Source: Flavobacteriaceae bacterium TMED179
GTDB taxonomy: Bacteria; Bacteroidota; Bacteroidia; Flavobacteriales; Flavobacteriaceae
DNA: 32,638 bases
Assembly: GCA_002169865.1 (NCBI GenBank)
Contig: NHIC01000010.1
Coordinates: 84,353-116,990 of the forward strand
Direction of reading: 5' to 3'
The notes beneath the pieces were generated by a model, which saw only the letters and a program-made list of their open reading frames with translations, was not told the DNA's origin and searched no databases. Shown here piece by piece: positions 16,867-24,929 of this stretch. Positions within the stretch are counted from its first letter, which is position 1. Each line of letters starts with the position of its first letter. The translations under genes were made by a program, and so were the position numbers.

Positions 16867-18153
16867 ATGAGTATTATCATTAAAGTACACGCCAGACAGA
16901 TATTTGATTCAAGGGGAAACCCTACAGTTGAAGTTGATGTAATAACAGAAAATAGAATTATGGGAAGGGCTGCTGTACCTTCTGGCGCCTCAACAGGGGA
17001 GCATGAAGCTGTCGAAATACGTGACGGGGGAAATTCTTATATGGGAAAAGCTGTCTCTAAAGCGATTGAAAATGTAAATAAAGAAATTTCTGAAAAAATA
17101 ATTGGAGTATCAGTTTTTGAACAAGAACATCTCGACAATATAATGATAAAATTAGATGGTACACCAAATAAATCAAAACTTGGTGCTAACGCAATTTTAG
17201 GCGTATCATTAGCTGTTGCTAAAGCAGCGGCTAATGAACTTGGACTACCACTTTATCGATATATAGGTGGTGTAAACGCAAATACACTTCCTGTCCCTAT
17301 GATGAATATCATAAATGGTGGTTCTCATTCTGATGCTCCAATAGCATTTCAAGAATTTATGGTTATGCCTGTTGGAGCTTCTTCATTTACAGAAGCAATG
17401 AGGATGGGTTCCGAGATTTTTCATAACCTTAAAAATGTTTTACATCAGCGTAATTTAAGTACTGCCGTAGGAGATGAAGGCGGTTTTGCACCAAAATTAG
17501 ATGGAACCGAAGATGCTTTAGAAACTATTATTAAGGCAATTGAAAATGCAGGATATAAGTCAGGTTCTCAGGTGATGATAGCATTAGATTGTGCGGCTGC
17601 TGAATTTTATAAAGAAGGTATTTATGATTATACACTTTTCGAAGGAGAGAAGGGATTAAGGAGAAGTTCTAAAGAGCAAGCAACTTATCTTGCAGATTTA
17701 GCAAAAAAATATCCTATTATCTCTATAGAAGATGGGATGGATGAAAACGATTGGGAAGGGTGGAAACTTCTAACCGAGATGGCTGGAAATCATATTCAAC
17801 TTGTAGGTGACGATTTGTTTGTAACTAATGTAAAACGACTTAATAGAGGGATTGAAGAAGGAATTGCTAACTCAATTTTGATTAAAGTAAATCAAATCGG
17901 AACACTTTCAGAAACTATAGCTGCTGTTAAAATGGCTCACCGGGCTGGTTATACTTCGGTAATGTCTCACCGGTCTGGAGAAACGGAAGACAACACAATT
18001 GCTGACTTAGCTGTTGCTTTAAATACAGGTCAAATAAAAACAGGATCAGCCTCACGAAGTGACCGTATGGCAAAGTATAATCAACTTCTTAGAATTGAAG
18101 AAGAGTTAGATGATTTAGCTCACTTCCCTAAAGAAAAGGCTTTTAACCACTAA
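16867..18153 (+). CDS. eno: Enolase
   Basis: Enolase converts 2-phosphoglycerate to phosphoenolpyruvate in glycolysis. The 428-residue product has family-normal length and all key residues: Glu204 in GDEGGFAP, the magnesium ligands Asp241, Glu288 and Asp315, the base Lys340 in ILIKVNQIGT, His368 in MSHRSGETED, and Lys391. It lies 21 nt after carA, so it may share its transcript, and 48 nt before gltA. Confidence 0.98.
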   Translation: MSIIIKVHARQIFDSRGNPTVEVDVITENRIMGRAAVPSGASTGEHEAVEIRDGGNSYMGKAVSKAIENVNKEISEKIIGVSVFEQEHLDNIMIKLDGTPNKSKLGANAILGVSLAVAKAAANELGLPLYRYIGGVNANTLPVPMMNIINGGSHSDAPIAFQEFMVMPVGASSFTEAMRMGSEIFHNLKNVLHQRNLSTAVGDEGGFAPKLDGTEDALETIIKAIENAGYKSGSQVMIALDCAAAEFYKEGIYDYTLFEGEKGLRRSSKEQATYLADLAKKYPIISIEDGMDENDWEGWKLLTEMAGNHIQLVGDDLFVTNVKRLNRGIEEGIANSILIKVNQIGTLSETIAAVKMAHRAGYTSVMSHRSGETEDNTIADLAVALNTGQIKTGSASRSDRMAKYNQLLRIEEELDDLAHFPKEKAFNH

Positions 18154-18158
18154 TAAAA

Positions 18159-18181
18159 AAGGTAAATTAAAAGTTTACCTT
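18159..18181 (+). terminator. Possible weak terminator or hairpin after eno
   Basis: A perfect 8-bp inverted repeat, AAGGTAAA (18159-18166) and TTTACCTT (18174-18181), with a 7-nt loop lies 5 nt after the eno stop. No T tract follows, so it may attenuate transcription, protect the 3' end, or do nothing. Confidence 0.4.
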
Positions 18182-18201
18182 AATACACAAAATACAAAAG
18201 G

Positions 18202-19467
18202 ATGAGCGAAAAAGTAAAACTAAAATACAAAAACAAAGAATTTGAATTTCCCTTAATCATGGGATCCGAAAATGAGAAAGGAATTGACATCAAAACACTT
18301 AGGTCTCAAACAGGCTTGATTACATATGACCCTGGATACAAAAATACTGGATCATGTACTAGTCAGATAACTTTCTTAAATGGTGAAGAAGGGATCTTAC
18401 GTCATAGAGGATATTCAATTGAAGATTTATGTAAAAACGTGAGTTTCTTAGAAGTGGCATTTCTCTTAATTTTTGGAAACATGCCTACAGAAAAAGAATT
18501 AAACCTATTAAATGATGAAATAAGAAAAGATTCTTTAGTAGATGAAGATTTAAAATTAATATTAAAAAGTTTCCCCAAATCAGCTCACCCAATGGGTATT
18601 TTATCTTCCTTAACTTCAGGATTAATTGCATTTAATCCTTCTTCAGTTGATATTGAATCAGAAGATGATATGCGTGAAGCAATTATTATGTTAATTGCAA
18701 AATTCCCCATTCTAGCTTCATGGACTCATAGAAAAGTGAAAGGACTTCCGCTTAATTATGCCAATACTTCACTTTCTTATGTCGAAAATATTGCCCATAT
18801 GATGTTTAAGCTACCACATCAAGACTTTAAACCCAGTCCTGTAGTGGTCAATGCTTTAAATAAGTTATTGATTCTACATGCTGATCACGAACAAAACTGC
18901 TCTACCTCTACAGTGCGAATTGTTGGTTCATCTGAAGCTGGGCTTTTTGCATCTGTATCTGCTGGTGTTTCAGCTCTTTGGGGTAGGCTTCACGGTGGTG
19001 CAAATCAGGGCGTTATCGAAATGCTTAAAGCAATTAAAAGAGATGGTGGTGACACAAAAAAATTCATGGCTAGAGCAAAAGATAAGAATGACAGTTTTAG
19101 ATTAATGGGTTTTGGTCATCGGGTATACAAGAATTTTGATCCAAGGGCACGTATCATAAAAAAATCAGCTGATCAAGTTTTAGGTGAACTAGGAATCAAT
19201 GATCCAATTTTAAATATTGCAAAAAGTCTGGAAGAGGAAGCACTTAATGATTCATACTTTATTGATCGTAAATTATATCCAAATGTTGATTTTTATTCTG
19301 GAATCATTTATCGTGCTTTAGGAATTCCAACAGAAATGTTTACGGTAATGTTTGCTTTGGGAAGATTACCTGGATGGATCGCTCAGTGGGCAGAAATGAG
19401 AAAAAACAAAGAACCAATAGGAAGACCACGCCAAATTTATACAGGAAACACCAAACGGACTATTTAA
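18202..19467 (+). CDS. gltA: Citrate synthase, hexameric-type
   Basis: Citrate synthase condenses acetyl-CoA and oxaloacetate to start the TCA cycle. The 421-residue product has the catalytic triad His264 (GRLHGGANQ), His306 (GFGHRVYK) and Asp363 (NVDFYSG), plus LRHRGYSIEDL near residue 67. The N-terminal beta-rich region (residues 1-35) is typical of the longer Gram-negative enzymes. It is 48 nt after eno. The gene after it is convergent, with only 5 nt between stops and no clear terminator. Confidence 0.97.
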   Translation: MSEKVKLKYKNKEFEFPLIMGSENEKGIDIKTLRSQTGLITYDPGYKNTGSCTSQITFLNGEEGILRHRGYSIEDLCKNVSFLEVAFLLIFGNMPTEKELNLLNDEIRKDSLVDEDLKLILKSFPKSAHPMGILSSLTSGLIAFNPSSVDIESEDDMREAIIMLIAKFPILASWTHRKVKGLPLNYANTSLSYVENIAHMMFKLPHQDFKPSPVVVNALNKLLILHADHEQNCSTSTVRIVGSSEAGLFASVSAGVSALWGRLHGGANQGVIEMLKAIKRDGGDTKKFMARAKDKNDSFRLMGFGHRVYKNFDPRARIIKKSADQVLGELGINDPILNIAKSLEEEALNDSYFIDRKLYPNVDFYSGIIYRALGIPTEMFTVMFALGRLPGWIAQWAEMRKNKEPIGRPRQIYTGNTKRTI

Positions 19468-19472
19468 ATTTA

Positions 19473-19916
19473 CTATATTCTGTCTATTGAGGGTGGTGTG
19501 TTTGAAACTTTATGGTTATTAATTTTTTTAAAGAAACTGTGTATACCTTTTCTATCTGCAAGTATTTTAATGTAATGATTGTCTAGAAAAATGGAATATT
19601 CTTGAGACTTGCCTTTGTACAATTTTAGTTTATAATAAGGTATGATAAGCCCATATGTCTCTAGTAAACTTCTAAACCGAATAATAATTCCCTTTGGTCG
19701 CAATTCTATATTACAAATATTAACGTTTTGGTCTAGTATCAATAAATTATGAATATCAACTGATGAGCTTTTTATAATTAATTTTTCAGAACCAATTCCA
19801 CCCATACTCCATCGTTTTTGAAGGGAAAATGCTTTACCTACAAGTTTTTCAATAAGCTTCCTTTGATTAGGATCATTGTATGAAATATTTAGTAACATAT
19901 TATAAAGATAAGCCAT
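19473..19916 (-). CDS. Hypothetical protein, 147 residues, unrecognised
   Basis: I do not recognise this family. The frame is the only long one in the gltA-argS interval and fits neatly: its stop is 5 nt from the gltA stop, and its ATG is 56 nt from argS, divergent. The product has no signal peptide or membrane segment and is rich in lysine and isoleucine. It alternates short strand-like hydrophobic runs (KLIIKSSSVDIHNLLILDQ, GIIIRFRSLLETYGLIIPYY) with a lysine-rich C-terminus. It could be a small cytoplasmic alpha/beta protein. A divergent promoter may lie in 19917-19972. Confidence 0.7.
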   Translation of the reverse strand: MAYLYNMLLNISYNDPNQRKLIEKLVGKAFSLQKRWSMGGIGSEKLIIKSSSVDIHNLLILDQNVNICNIELRPKGIIIRFRSLLETYGLIIPYYKLKLYKGKSQEYSIFLDNHYIKILADRKGIHSFFKKINNHKVSNTPPSIDRI

Positions 19917-19972
19917 TAAACTAAGGCAGTATAATCAATTGATAATAATTATCTTTATTACCAAATTACAAC

Positions 19973-21757
19973 ATGAGTATGAATTATAATATTCATTTCA
20001 ATAATCATATAAATGGCTTCTTAAAAGATAAATTTCAAGTTGATATAGACACTTTTGAGTTTCAAAATACAAGAAAAGAATTCCTAGGAGATATTACATT
20101 ACTTGTTTTTCCATTATTAAAGTATATCAAAATAAATCCTGAAAAATTAGCTGAGGATATAGGTGAAATTCTGTTAAATAGTCATAAAGCAGTTACAGGA
20201 TATAATGTAGTGAAAGGATTTCTGAATTTGAGCTTAAGTGATACTTTTTATTTAGAACAATTTCAATCCATTTATAAATTAAAAAATTACGGACATAAAA
20301 TTTTAACCGAAGAATCTCCTACTATGATGGTAGAATTTTCATCTCCAAATACAAATAAACCGCTTCACTTGGGTCATATAAGAAATAATGTATTAGGCTA
20401 TTCAGTTGCCAGGATTCTAGAAGCAAATGGAATTCACGTAATTAAAACTCAAATCATTAATGATCGCGGAATACATATTTGTAAATCCATGGTTGCCTGG
20501 AAGAAATACGGAAAAAATGAAACTCCGGAAAATTCTAACCTTAAAGGAGATCAGTTAGTAGGAAAATACTACATTATTTTTGAATCTGAATACAAAAAAG
20601 AAATACAAAGTCTCATTGATGACGGACTGACTCAAGAAGAGGCAAAGCGATCAGCTCCTTTAATGATTGAAGCTCAAAATATGCTTCGACTTTGGGAAGA
20701 TAATGATCATGAGATTCGTTCTTTATGGGAAAAAATGAATAAATGGGTCTATTCAGGATTTAATACTACATATAAAAACTTAGGTGTTACGTTTGATTCA
20801 TACTATTATGAAAGTAGAACATATTTACTTGGAAAAAAAATTATTAAAAAAGGTATTGAAAATAATATTTTTTATAAAAAGAAAGATGGATCAGTTTGGG
20901 TAGATCTCTCTGATGATGGTTTAGATCAAAAAATTCTTCTCCGATCAGATGGAACATCAGTATATATGACACAAGATCTAGGTACAGCTCTTAAAAGATT
21001 TGAAGAGGAACCTAGTCTTAAAGGTATAGTCTATACAGTCGGGAATGAACAAGACTATCATTTTAAAGTTCTGTTTCTAATATTAAAAAAATTAGGTTTT
21101 GACTGGACTAAATCTCTTTATCACCTAAGTTATGGGATGGTTGATTTACCAAGTGGCAAAATGAAAAGCCGAGAAGGTACTGTTGTTGATGCTGATGATT
21201 TAATGAATGATATGATTAACCAAGCAAAACATGTTTGTCAAGAGTATGGAAAGCTAGATTCTTTATCATCTGAAGAACTTGAAAATTTATACCAAATAAT
21301 CGGTCTTGGTGCGTTGAAATATTTCATTCTAAAGATTGACCCAAAAAAAAATATTCTTTTTGACCCTATAGCCTCGATTGATTTTAATGGGAATACAGGA
21401 CCTTTTATCCAATATACTCATGCAAGAATAAAAACATTGATTAAAAGTTCATCAGCACCGATTCGTGAATTTAAAACTACATTAATTTTAGAACCTAAAG
21501 AAAGAGAGTTAATAAAACTCTTAGGAAGTTATCCAGAATTTGTTATTCTTGCTCGAGAAGAATATAGTCCAGCAATAATAGCAAATTATTTATATGATTT
21601 AGCAAAGAGTTATAATGCTTTTTATCAAAATATATCTGTTCTAGGAGTTGAAGATATAGAATTGAGAAATTTTAGAGTTGCGCTGTCACAAAAAGTTGCT
21701 GAGGTGATATCAAGTTCATCAGGTCTTTTAGGGTTTAAAGTTCCAGATAGAATGTAA
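19973..21757 (+). CDS. argS: Arginyl-tRNA synthetase
   Basis: ArgRS charges tRNA-Arg with arginine. The 594-residue product has normal length. In order it shows the N-terminal additional domain (residues 1-110), the class I HIGH-type motif HLGH at residues 132-135 after EFSSPNTNKP, and the KMSKS-equivalent GKMKSREG near residue 400, a known ArgRS variation. The C-terminal DALR anticodon-binding domain follows (YLYDLAKSYNAFYQ). A second ATG at 19979 would shorten it by two residues. A hairpin terminator follows immediately. Confidence 0.97.
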   Translation: MSMNYNIHFNNHINGFLKDKFQVDIDTFEFQNTRKEFLGDITLLVFPLLKYIKINPEKLAEDIGEILLNSHKAVTGYNVVKGFLNLSLSDTFYLEQFQSIYKLKNYGHKILTEESPTMMVEFSSPNTNKPLHLGHIRNNVLGYSVARILEANGIHVIKTQIINDRGIHICKSMVAWKKYGKNETPENSNLKGDQLVGKYYIIFESEYKKEIQSLIDDGLTQEEAKRSAPLMIEAQNMLRLWEDNDHEIRSLWEKMNKWVYSGFNTTYKNLGVTFDSYYYESRTYLLGKKIIKKGIENNIFYKKKDGSVWVDLSDDGLDQKILLRSDGTSVYMTQDLGTALKRFEEEPSLKGIVYTVGNEQDYHFKVLFLILKKLGFDWTKSLYHLSYGMVDLPSGKMKSREGTVVDADDLMNDMINQAKHVCQEYGKLDSLSSEELENLYQIIGLGALKYFILKIDPKKNILFDPIASIDFNGNTGPFIQYTHARIKTLIKSSSAPIREFKTTLILEPKERELIKLLGSYPEFVILAREEYSPAIIANYLYDLAKSYNAFYQNISVLGVEDIELRNFRVALSQKVAEVISSSSGLLGFKVPDRM

Positions 21758-21785
21758 AAAAAATCGCTCCATTGGAGCGATTTTT
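21756..21785. terminator. Bidirectional terminator between argS and proteorhodopsin
   Basis: The stem pairs 21759-21770 (AAAAATCGCTCC) with 21774-21785 (GGAGCGATTTTT) around a 3-nt loop. On the plus strand five Ts follow the GC-rich stem; on the minus strand eight Ts follow (complement of the A run at 21756-21763, which overlaps the argS stop). It can therefore serve both convergent genes and looks stronger for the proteorhodopsin transcript, about 50 nt past that stop codon. Confidence 0.88.
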
Positions 21786-21834
21786 AGAATTTTTCATAGT
21801 ATGTTGAAATACACTACTACTAAGATAAAATTAA

Positions 21835-22554
21835 TTATTTGGAGTCTACAGCTAATTGGTATACAACTAAACCAAAACCAATTTTATTGATAGCGTCACC
21901 TACATTGTAAATTACATCCATCTGAAGTCCACCGAATATTCCGCTGTACCATCCTTCAGTACCAGCCATGTATCCGATTGGATAAATAGCCCATCCAATT
22001 AATACAAACTTGCAAAGTGTTTTGTGGGCTGATTGAACAGCTCCGCCTGCAGCGGCTGCCAACTTCGAAGCACCACCCATCCAAATTTCATATACGATGT
22101 AGAAATAAGCAATACCTGATACAAGACCCCAAATTTGAGCTTGACTCGTGTAAACAGCTTCTCCAAAATATCCAGTAACTAACATCACAATAGAAGCAAA
22201 AATCATTTTCCACATTAATTGTTTTGTAGCACCAGCTGCTTTAAGGATTAGATAAAATTCAACACACATTAAAGGTACAGTTAGTATCCAATCTACATAT
22301 CTAAAAAATGTAGGGGAGGTCATATTAGTTGCCCAATAGTCACGCATGTACCAATAGTGTACTGCTGCAATGAACGTAATTAAACCTGACACCAAAATAG
22401 AAGTTTTCCATTTGTTGTCAAATGAGTTCATTTGAAGAAAGAAGAACGCTGATGCTGCCATCATCGCCATACATCCTATGAAGAATGTGAATCCAACATA
22501 GTCGTCTGTGGCCATTGCTGGCACTACAGTCATTAAACTTAGAATTTTTTCCAT
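21835..22554 (-). CDS. Proteorhodopsin, light-driven proton pump, green-tuned type
   Basis: This is a 239-residue seven-helix microbial rhodopsin of the inner membrane. Helix C reads RYVDWILTVPLMCVEFYLIL. The proton acceptor is Asp88, followed by Thr92 and the donor Glu99; these match D97/T101/E108 of the reference proteorhodopsin, the outward proton-pump pattern. The acceptor-linked histidine is His66 (AAVHYWYMRDYW). Retinal would bind Lys224 in GDAINKIGFGL. Position 105 (reference numbering) is Met96, the usual flavobacterial residue linked to green absorption. The short N-terminus before DDYVG could be part of a cleaved or residual signal. It diverges from blh across 83 nt and shares a terminator with argS. 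Confidence 0.98.
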   Translation of the reverse strand: MEKILSLMTVVPAMATDDYVGFTFFIGCMAMMAASAFFFLQMNSFDNKWKTSILVSGLITFIAAVHYWYMRDYWATNMTSPTFFRYVDWILTVPLMCVEFYLILKAAGATKQLMWKMIFASIVMLVTGYFGEAVYTSQAQIWGLVSGIAYFYIVYEIWMGGASKLAAAAGGAVQSAHKTLCKFVLIGWAIYPIGYMAGTEGWYSGIFGGLQMDVIYNVGDAINKIGFGLVVYQLAVDSK

Positions 22555-22637
22555 GATTTAATCAATTATTTATTTTTGTTTAGATAAATTTAGAAAAAAT
22601 TAAACTTATTTGCTTTGTTTTTAATAAATATTTTCTC
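22555..22637. promoter_or_regulatory. Divergent promoter region of proteorhodopsin and blh
   Basis: These 83 nt are strongly AT-rich and must hold both start regions. On the plus strand an exact TAnnTTTG element (TATTTTTG, 22571-22578) could drive blh with a leader of about 55 nt. For proteorhodopsin only 7-of-8 matches exist, such as the palindromic TAAATTTA at 22585-22592. No operator-like repeat beyond that palindrome stands out. Confidence 0.4.
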
Positions 22638-23549
22638 TTGAAAGCATTAACTTCTTCATTTACAATAACTAAAAAGTTTATATTTTCTTTATTTTTTACA
22701 TTAATTTGTATTGTTTTCACACTTTTTTGTTCTGAAAACCTTCAAAATATAGCCTCAAGTTTGGGTATTTTATCCTTTGGTATTCTTCATGGAGCAAACG
22801 ATATTAAAATTTTATCCAGTAAAAAAATGAAAATTAACTCTCTTTTTGGTGTTTCTTTTTTATTAATTTATTTAGTAGTGGTTTTTTCAGGTATATTATT
22901 ATTCTACTTTATACCAGGTATAGCTTTATTAAGTTTTGTAGCAGTAAGCTGTTATCACTTTGGAGAACAACATTGGCAAGATAAATTGAATGATATTAAA
23001 AGGCCATTGCCGTTCTATATTACTTACGGATCTTTAATTTTTTTAATGCTTTTCTCTTTTCACTATTCTCAAGTTGAGGAAATTATTTTTCGAATTTCAT
23101 CTGTTCATATACCCTATCAATTTTTTTTTGTTTCATTGATAATTACAGGGAATATTTTTTTGGGATACATTTTCATTAAATTAAAAAATATCAAACATAT
23201 ATTATTAGAAATATTCCTTTTAGGAGCATTAGCTATTCTTTTCTATACAGGATCTTTACTTTTTGGATTTGGGATTTACTTTGTAATTTGGCATAGTTTA
23301 CCTTCATTGAAGTCTCAAATCAAATATCTTTACCCTGAAAAAGAGGATCGACCATATTTGAAATATTTCAAATCTGCCTTTTTATATTGGATTATGGCTT
23401 TAATTGGATTAGTAACAATGTATTTTTTTGGCACCCTTCCAAAAGATCAATACTTATCAGTTTTCTTTTCATTTTTGGCTGCTATTACATTTCCTCATGT
23501 TATCGTAATGGGATTAATGTTTCATTCGCCTAATCAGAATAGCAATTAA
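22638..23549 (+). CDS. blh: Blh-type beta-carotene 15,15'-dioxygenase (retinal synthesis)
   Basis: Brp/Blh enzymes are membrane proteins that split beta-carotene into two retinals, the chromophore of rhodopsins. The 303-residue product is very hydrophobic with about seven to eight membrane segments. It carries the family histidines: His51 in ILHGAND, His107 and His112 in CYHFGEQHW, His219 in IWHSLPS, and His287 in FPHVIVM. The start is TTG at 22638; no ATG lies between the upstream stop (22581) and the conserved HGAND motif. Its place next to proteorhodopsin, divergent, supports the function. lycopene/carotene genes (crt) are not in the window. Confidence 0.93.
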   Translation: MKALTSSFTITKKFIFSLFFTLICIVFTLFCSENLQNIASSLGILSFGILHGANDIKILSSKKMKINSLFGVSFLLIYLVVVFSGILLFYFIPGIALLSFVAVSCYHFGEQHWQDKLNDIKRPLPFYITYGSLIFLMLFSFHYSQVEEIIFRISSVHIPYQFFFVSLIITGNIFLGYIFIKLKNIKHILLEIFLLGALAILFYTGSLLFGFGIYFVIWHSLPSLKSQIKYLYPEKEDRPYLKYFKSAFLYWIMALIGLVTMYFFGTLPKDQYLSVFFSFLAAITFPHVIVMGLMFHSPNQNSN

Positions 23550-23564
23550 TTAAGACGCATTTCT

Positions 23565-23572
23565 TACTTTTG
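23565..23572 (+). promoter_or_regulatory. Predicted promoter minus-7 element for ffh
   Basis: TACTTTTG matches the Bacteroidetes TAnnTTTG element exactly and lies 23 nt before the ffh ATG, in the 46-nt gap after blh. A matching minus-33 TTG is not evident. If correct, ffh-folD is transcribed separately from blh. Confidence 0.45.
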
Positions 23573-23595
23573 TTTTAACCCAAATTAAATTAAAA

Positions 23596-24924
23596 ATGTT
23601 TGATAATCTTAGCGGCAAATTAGATAAAGCTTTTCAGGTACTTAAGGGTCATGGGAAAATCACTGAGATTAATGTAGCTGAGACACTTAAAGAAGTAAGA
23701 AGAGCATTATTAGATGCAGATGTAAATTTTAAGATTGCAAAAGAATTTACAGTTAAAGTTAAAGAAAAGGCAATTGGTCAAAAGGTTTTAACAAGTTTAC
23801 AACCAGGACAGCTAATGGTTAAAATTGTAAAAGATGAGTTGACTAAACTTATGGGGGCAGAATCTGTAAAAATTAATTTGAATGAAGAGCCTACCATAAT
23901 TTTAATGTCAGGACTTCAAGGTTCTGGAAAGACTACTTTTTCAGGCAAATTAGCACTCTATTTACAAAAAAAATATAAGAAAAGACCTTTACTAGTAGCC
24001 TGTGACGTTTACCGACCTGCTGCAATTGATCAATTAGCTATTTTAGCTGGCCAAGTTGGAGTTCCTTTATATGAAGATCGGGAGGAAAAAGACCCTGTCA
24101 AAATTGCAACAGCTGCCCTGAAAAATGCCAAAAGGGATAAAAATGATGTGGTAATAATTGATACTGCTGGTCGTCTTGCTATTGATAATATTTTAATGGA
24201 TGAGATAAAATCAATTCACTCTGCAACAAAACCTTCAGAAACTCTTTTTGTTGTTGATTCTATGACAGGACAAGATGCTGTTAATACTGCCAAGGCTTTT
24301 AATGATATATTAAATTTTGATGGTGTGATCCTAACAAAGCTTGATGGAGATACCAGGGGTGGAGCTGCTTTATCTATTAAGTCCGTTGTTGACAAACCGA
24401 TCAAATTTATTGGCACTGGAGAAAAAATGGAAGCACTTGATGTTTTTTATCCAGATCGAATGGCAGATAGAATACTTGGAATGGGTGATGTGGTTTCCTT
24501 AGTAGAAAGAGCCCAAGAACAGTTCGATGAAGATCAAGCTCGACGTATCAATAAAAAAATTTCTAAAAATCAATTTGGGTTTGATGACTTCCTTTCCCAA
24601 ATTCAACAAGTGAAAAAAATGGGAAATATGAAAGATTTGATGGGTATGATTCCTGGAGCAGGAAAAATTACTAAAGGAATCGAAATAGATGATAATGCTT
24701 TTTTGGGTATTGAAGTAATTATCAGTTCAATGACTCCTATGGAAAGATCTCAACCTCATTTAATTAATCACAGCAGAAAAATTCGAATTGCCAGAGGGTC
24801 CGGTAAATCTATTCAAGAAGTAAACCAGTTAATTAAGCAATTTGAACAAATGGGTAAGATGATGAAAATGATGCAGGGCGGTAAGAGTCAGCAAATGATG
24901 CAAATGATGCAAAATATGCGCTAG
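23596..24924 (+). CDS. ffh: Signal recognition particle GTPase Ffh (SRP54)
   Basis: Ffh binds signal sequences and 4.5S RNA and delivers ribosomes to FtsY and SecY. The 442-residue product has an N-terminal helical domain (1-95) and a GTPase domain with GLQGSGKTT (106-114), DVYRPAA (138-143), DTAGR (189-193) and TKLDGD (247-252). The methionine-rich M domain follows from about 300, ending in MMKMMQGGKSQQMMQMMQNM. That tail is encoded by short ATG-rich repeats, which are part of the M domain and not a separate element. folD follows after 5 nt. Confidence 0.98.
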   Translation: MFDNLSGKLDKAFQVLKGHGKITEINVAETLKEVRRALLDADVNFKIAKEFTVKVKEKAIGQKVLTSLQPGQLMVKIVKDELTKLMGAESVKINLNEEPTIILMSGLQGSGKTTFSGKLALYLQKKYKKRPLLVACDVYRPAAIDQLAILAGQVGVPLYEDREEKDPVKIATAALKNAKRDKNDVVIIDTAGRLAIDNILMDEIKSIHSATKPSETLFVVDSMTGQDAVNTAKAFNDILNFDGVILTKLDGDTRGGAALSIKSVVDKPIKFIGTGEKMEALDVFYPDRMADRILGMGDVVSLVERAQEQFDEDQARRINKKISKNQFGFDDFLSQIQQVKKMGNMKDLMGMIPGAGKITKGIEIDDNAFLGIEVIISSMTPMERSQPHLINHSRKIRIARGSGKSIQEVNQLIKQFEQMGKMMKMMQGGKSQQMMQMMQNMR

Positions 24925-24929
24925 AAAAT

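Noticed and set aside
18878..19105. Second-frame plus-strand frame of 75 codons inside gltA
   Set aside because: It overlaps the catalytic core of citrate synthase and has no protein-like features.
24844..24921. ATG-rich short repeats near the ffh end, possible microsatellite
   Set aside because: They encode the methionine-rich tail of the Ffh M domain, a known family trait.
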